Source: Fusarium oxysporum f. sp. lycopersici 4287 (taxonomy: Eukaryota; Ascomycota; Sordariomycetes; Hypocreales; Nectriaceae). Taken from it: DNA of 64,000 nt. The stretch covers positions 2,292,340-2,356,339 of the forward strand of contig NC_030991.1 in assembly GCF_000149955.1 (NCBI RefSeq), read 5' to 3'. The position numbers and the translations under genes are program-made. Positions 63,196 to 64,000 of this stretch are shown piece by piece; the first letter of the stretch is position 1, and each line of letters opens with the position of its first letter. The notes below the pieces were generated by a model. It saw nothing but the letters and a program-made list of their open reading frames with translations, did no database searches and was not told where the DNA came from.

Positions 63196-64000
63196 CACAG
63201 TCAGGTCTCGAAGACATATCGAGTCGCCCCTCGCGCGCTGGAACAAACCCATGGAACTGGGAGGCTAGTCTTGACTGCCAGGCATCTGGTTTTATCGCGG
63301 TGGCTGGAAAATGCCAGATACTAAAGAGCCCTTTATATTCACGGCAGACGTGGGCCAGCAACTTGTAGTTATGCATCAACAGTATCAGTCTCAATTCATT
63401 GTGTACAAATGAGGGAAACCATCAGGGCTTGGGTAAGCGAATATTCAACAAGTATATTACATGGTCCTGAAAAAAAAAATGAAAAAAAAAAAAAAAAAAA
63501 CTTCTCTTTTCCCAACTTTCGCATAGTCAACTCCGTCTCGTCAATGATGGCTACCGCAATGATGGCATACGCGGCGTGGCCAATTCGCCCCACAACCCCA
63601 TCCACATCCCGGTGCAGGATACGGGGCCCTACAAGCTGGCCAACCATGGTATCCCTGCCCGCAGCCAGGGCAGTGACTCACAAGCCAGGGGCACCCAAGG
63701 GGCGGTAGCCCTATGCCGATGGGAGCAGCCGATGAGGGAGCGCCGACCCTTGCAGTCGGAACGTTGTCTCCCGGAGCCGAAAGAGGGTTCTGCCACCACC
63801 AGCACGGGGCAGGCGACCACCGTTGCCACGGATCGAGACGGACTTCATTCTGTGCCGTGTCACCCGGGAGTTCTTTCTGCTGGGAAGTCGTGTCTTCGCT
63901 TTTCTGAATATTCGGCTCGGTGTTCGGCATTCTTCAGGGTGCAGTTCTCTAGCTGGATATGTGCTTCCGTCTTGCGGCGATTTGAAGTTATGGGCGGGCA
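63196..64000. other. end of window, unassigned Pro/Gly-rich frames
   Basis: Contains an A-run at 63470-63500 and overlapping open frames on both strands from 63409 to 63930, with Pro/Gly/Trp-rich compositions (GCPWLVSHCPGCGQGYHGWP on minus). The long openness in several frames reflects GC-rich low-complexity DNA. A gene may continue past the window edge, but none is recognised. Confidence 0.35.

Noticed and set aside
63541..63930. Possible LITAF-type or Cys-rich protein at the right edge
   Set aside because: Several overlapping frames are open in GC-rich low-complexity sequence, and the Cys/His spacing does not fit a known domain.
1..64000. CRISPR arrays, bacterial operons and riboswitches
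   Set aside because: Intron-containing genes and fungal families show a eukaryotic genome; no such arrays were seen.

Overview
This window looks like an accessory, transposon-rich segment of a filamentous ascomycete (Pezizomycotina) genome. The evidence is short spliceosomal introns (about 47-140 nt, GT..AG with CTAAC-like branch sites), a Zn2Cys6 transcription factor, a NACHT-WD40 NLR, a Flo8/SomA-type LisH regulator, Tad-like LINE debris, fungal pogo/DDE_1, hAT, piggyBac and Helitron elements, and C-to-T/G-to-A decay of the repeat-induced point mutation (RIP) type. Two assembly gaps are present (10327-10498 and 18304-18403). The species cannot be named from the sequence alone.

Layout. 1-0.75 kb: decayed lactate dehydrogenase. 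3.0-8.05 kb: an apparently intact hAT transposon abutting a pogo-like transposase broken by one stop codon. 8.9-9.3 kb: small secreted cysteine-rich protein. 10.8-11.4 kb: Hsp20. 12.3-14.2 kb: SomA/Flo8-like gene (5 exons). 16.7-19.6 kb: Nup98-like FG nucleoporin with autopeptidase end but no Nup96 part. 20.4-20.6 kb: MITE. 22.2-24.0 kb: complete pogo-like element with perfect 47-bp inverted repeats. 24.5-25.6 kb: DUF7587-like gene. 26.4-28.1 kb: Zn2Cys6 factor. 28.6-30.4 kb: secreted protein-arginine deiminase. 31-40.2 kb: Helitron RepHel (frame-broken), flanked by plus-strand genes including a FAR1-like DNA-binding domain. 40.4-40.7 kb: second MITE. 40.9-44.4 kb: RIP-decayed pogo copy A with another pogo element inserted in it. 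44.5-45 kb: LINE tail. 45.5-46.6 kb: rhodopsin-family pseudogene. 47.8-48.2 kb: second small secreted protein. 49.4-49.7 kb: Old Yellow Enzyme fragment. 50.0-52.1 kb: pogo copy B. 52.4-54.4 kb: zinc-finger/tandem-chromodomain gene resembling the tail of DUF3435 recombinases. 55.5-56.0 kb: phospholipase B pseudogene. 57.2-60.0 kb: NACHT-WD40 NLR. 60.6-61.6 kb: piggyBac remnant. 62.6-63.2 kb: Rcf2/HIG1-like gene.

Taken together, the window holds transposons at several ages, decayed metabolic genes, and apparently intact but probably duplicated relatives of core cell components (nuclear pore, respiratory supercomplex, developmental regulator, chaperone). It also carries typical accessory functions: allorecognition-type NLR, candidate effectors and a protein deiminase. 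No operon-like organisation is expected; every gene appears to be its own transcription unit. The most unusual signals are the NLR with near-identical WD40 repeats and a tiny separate N-terminal exon, the DUF3435-tail/chromodomain gene, the Nup98-without-Nup96 gene, the fungal PAD, and four related pogo transposases, most of them interrupted by an isolated nonsense codon.
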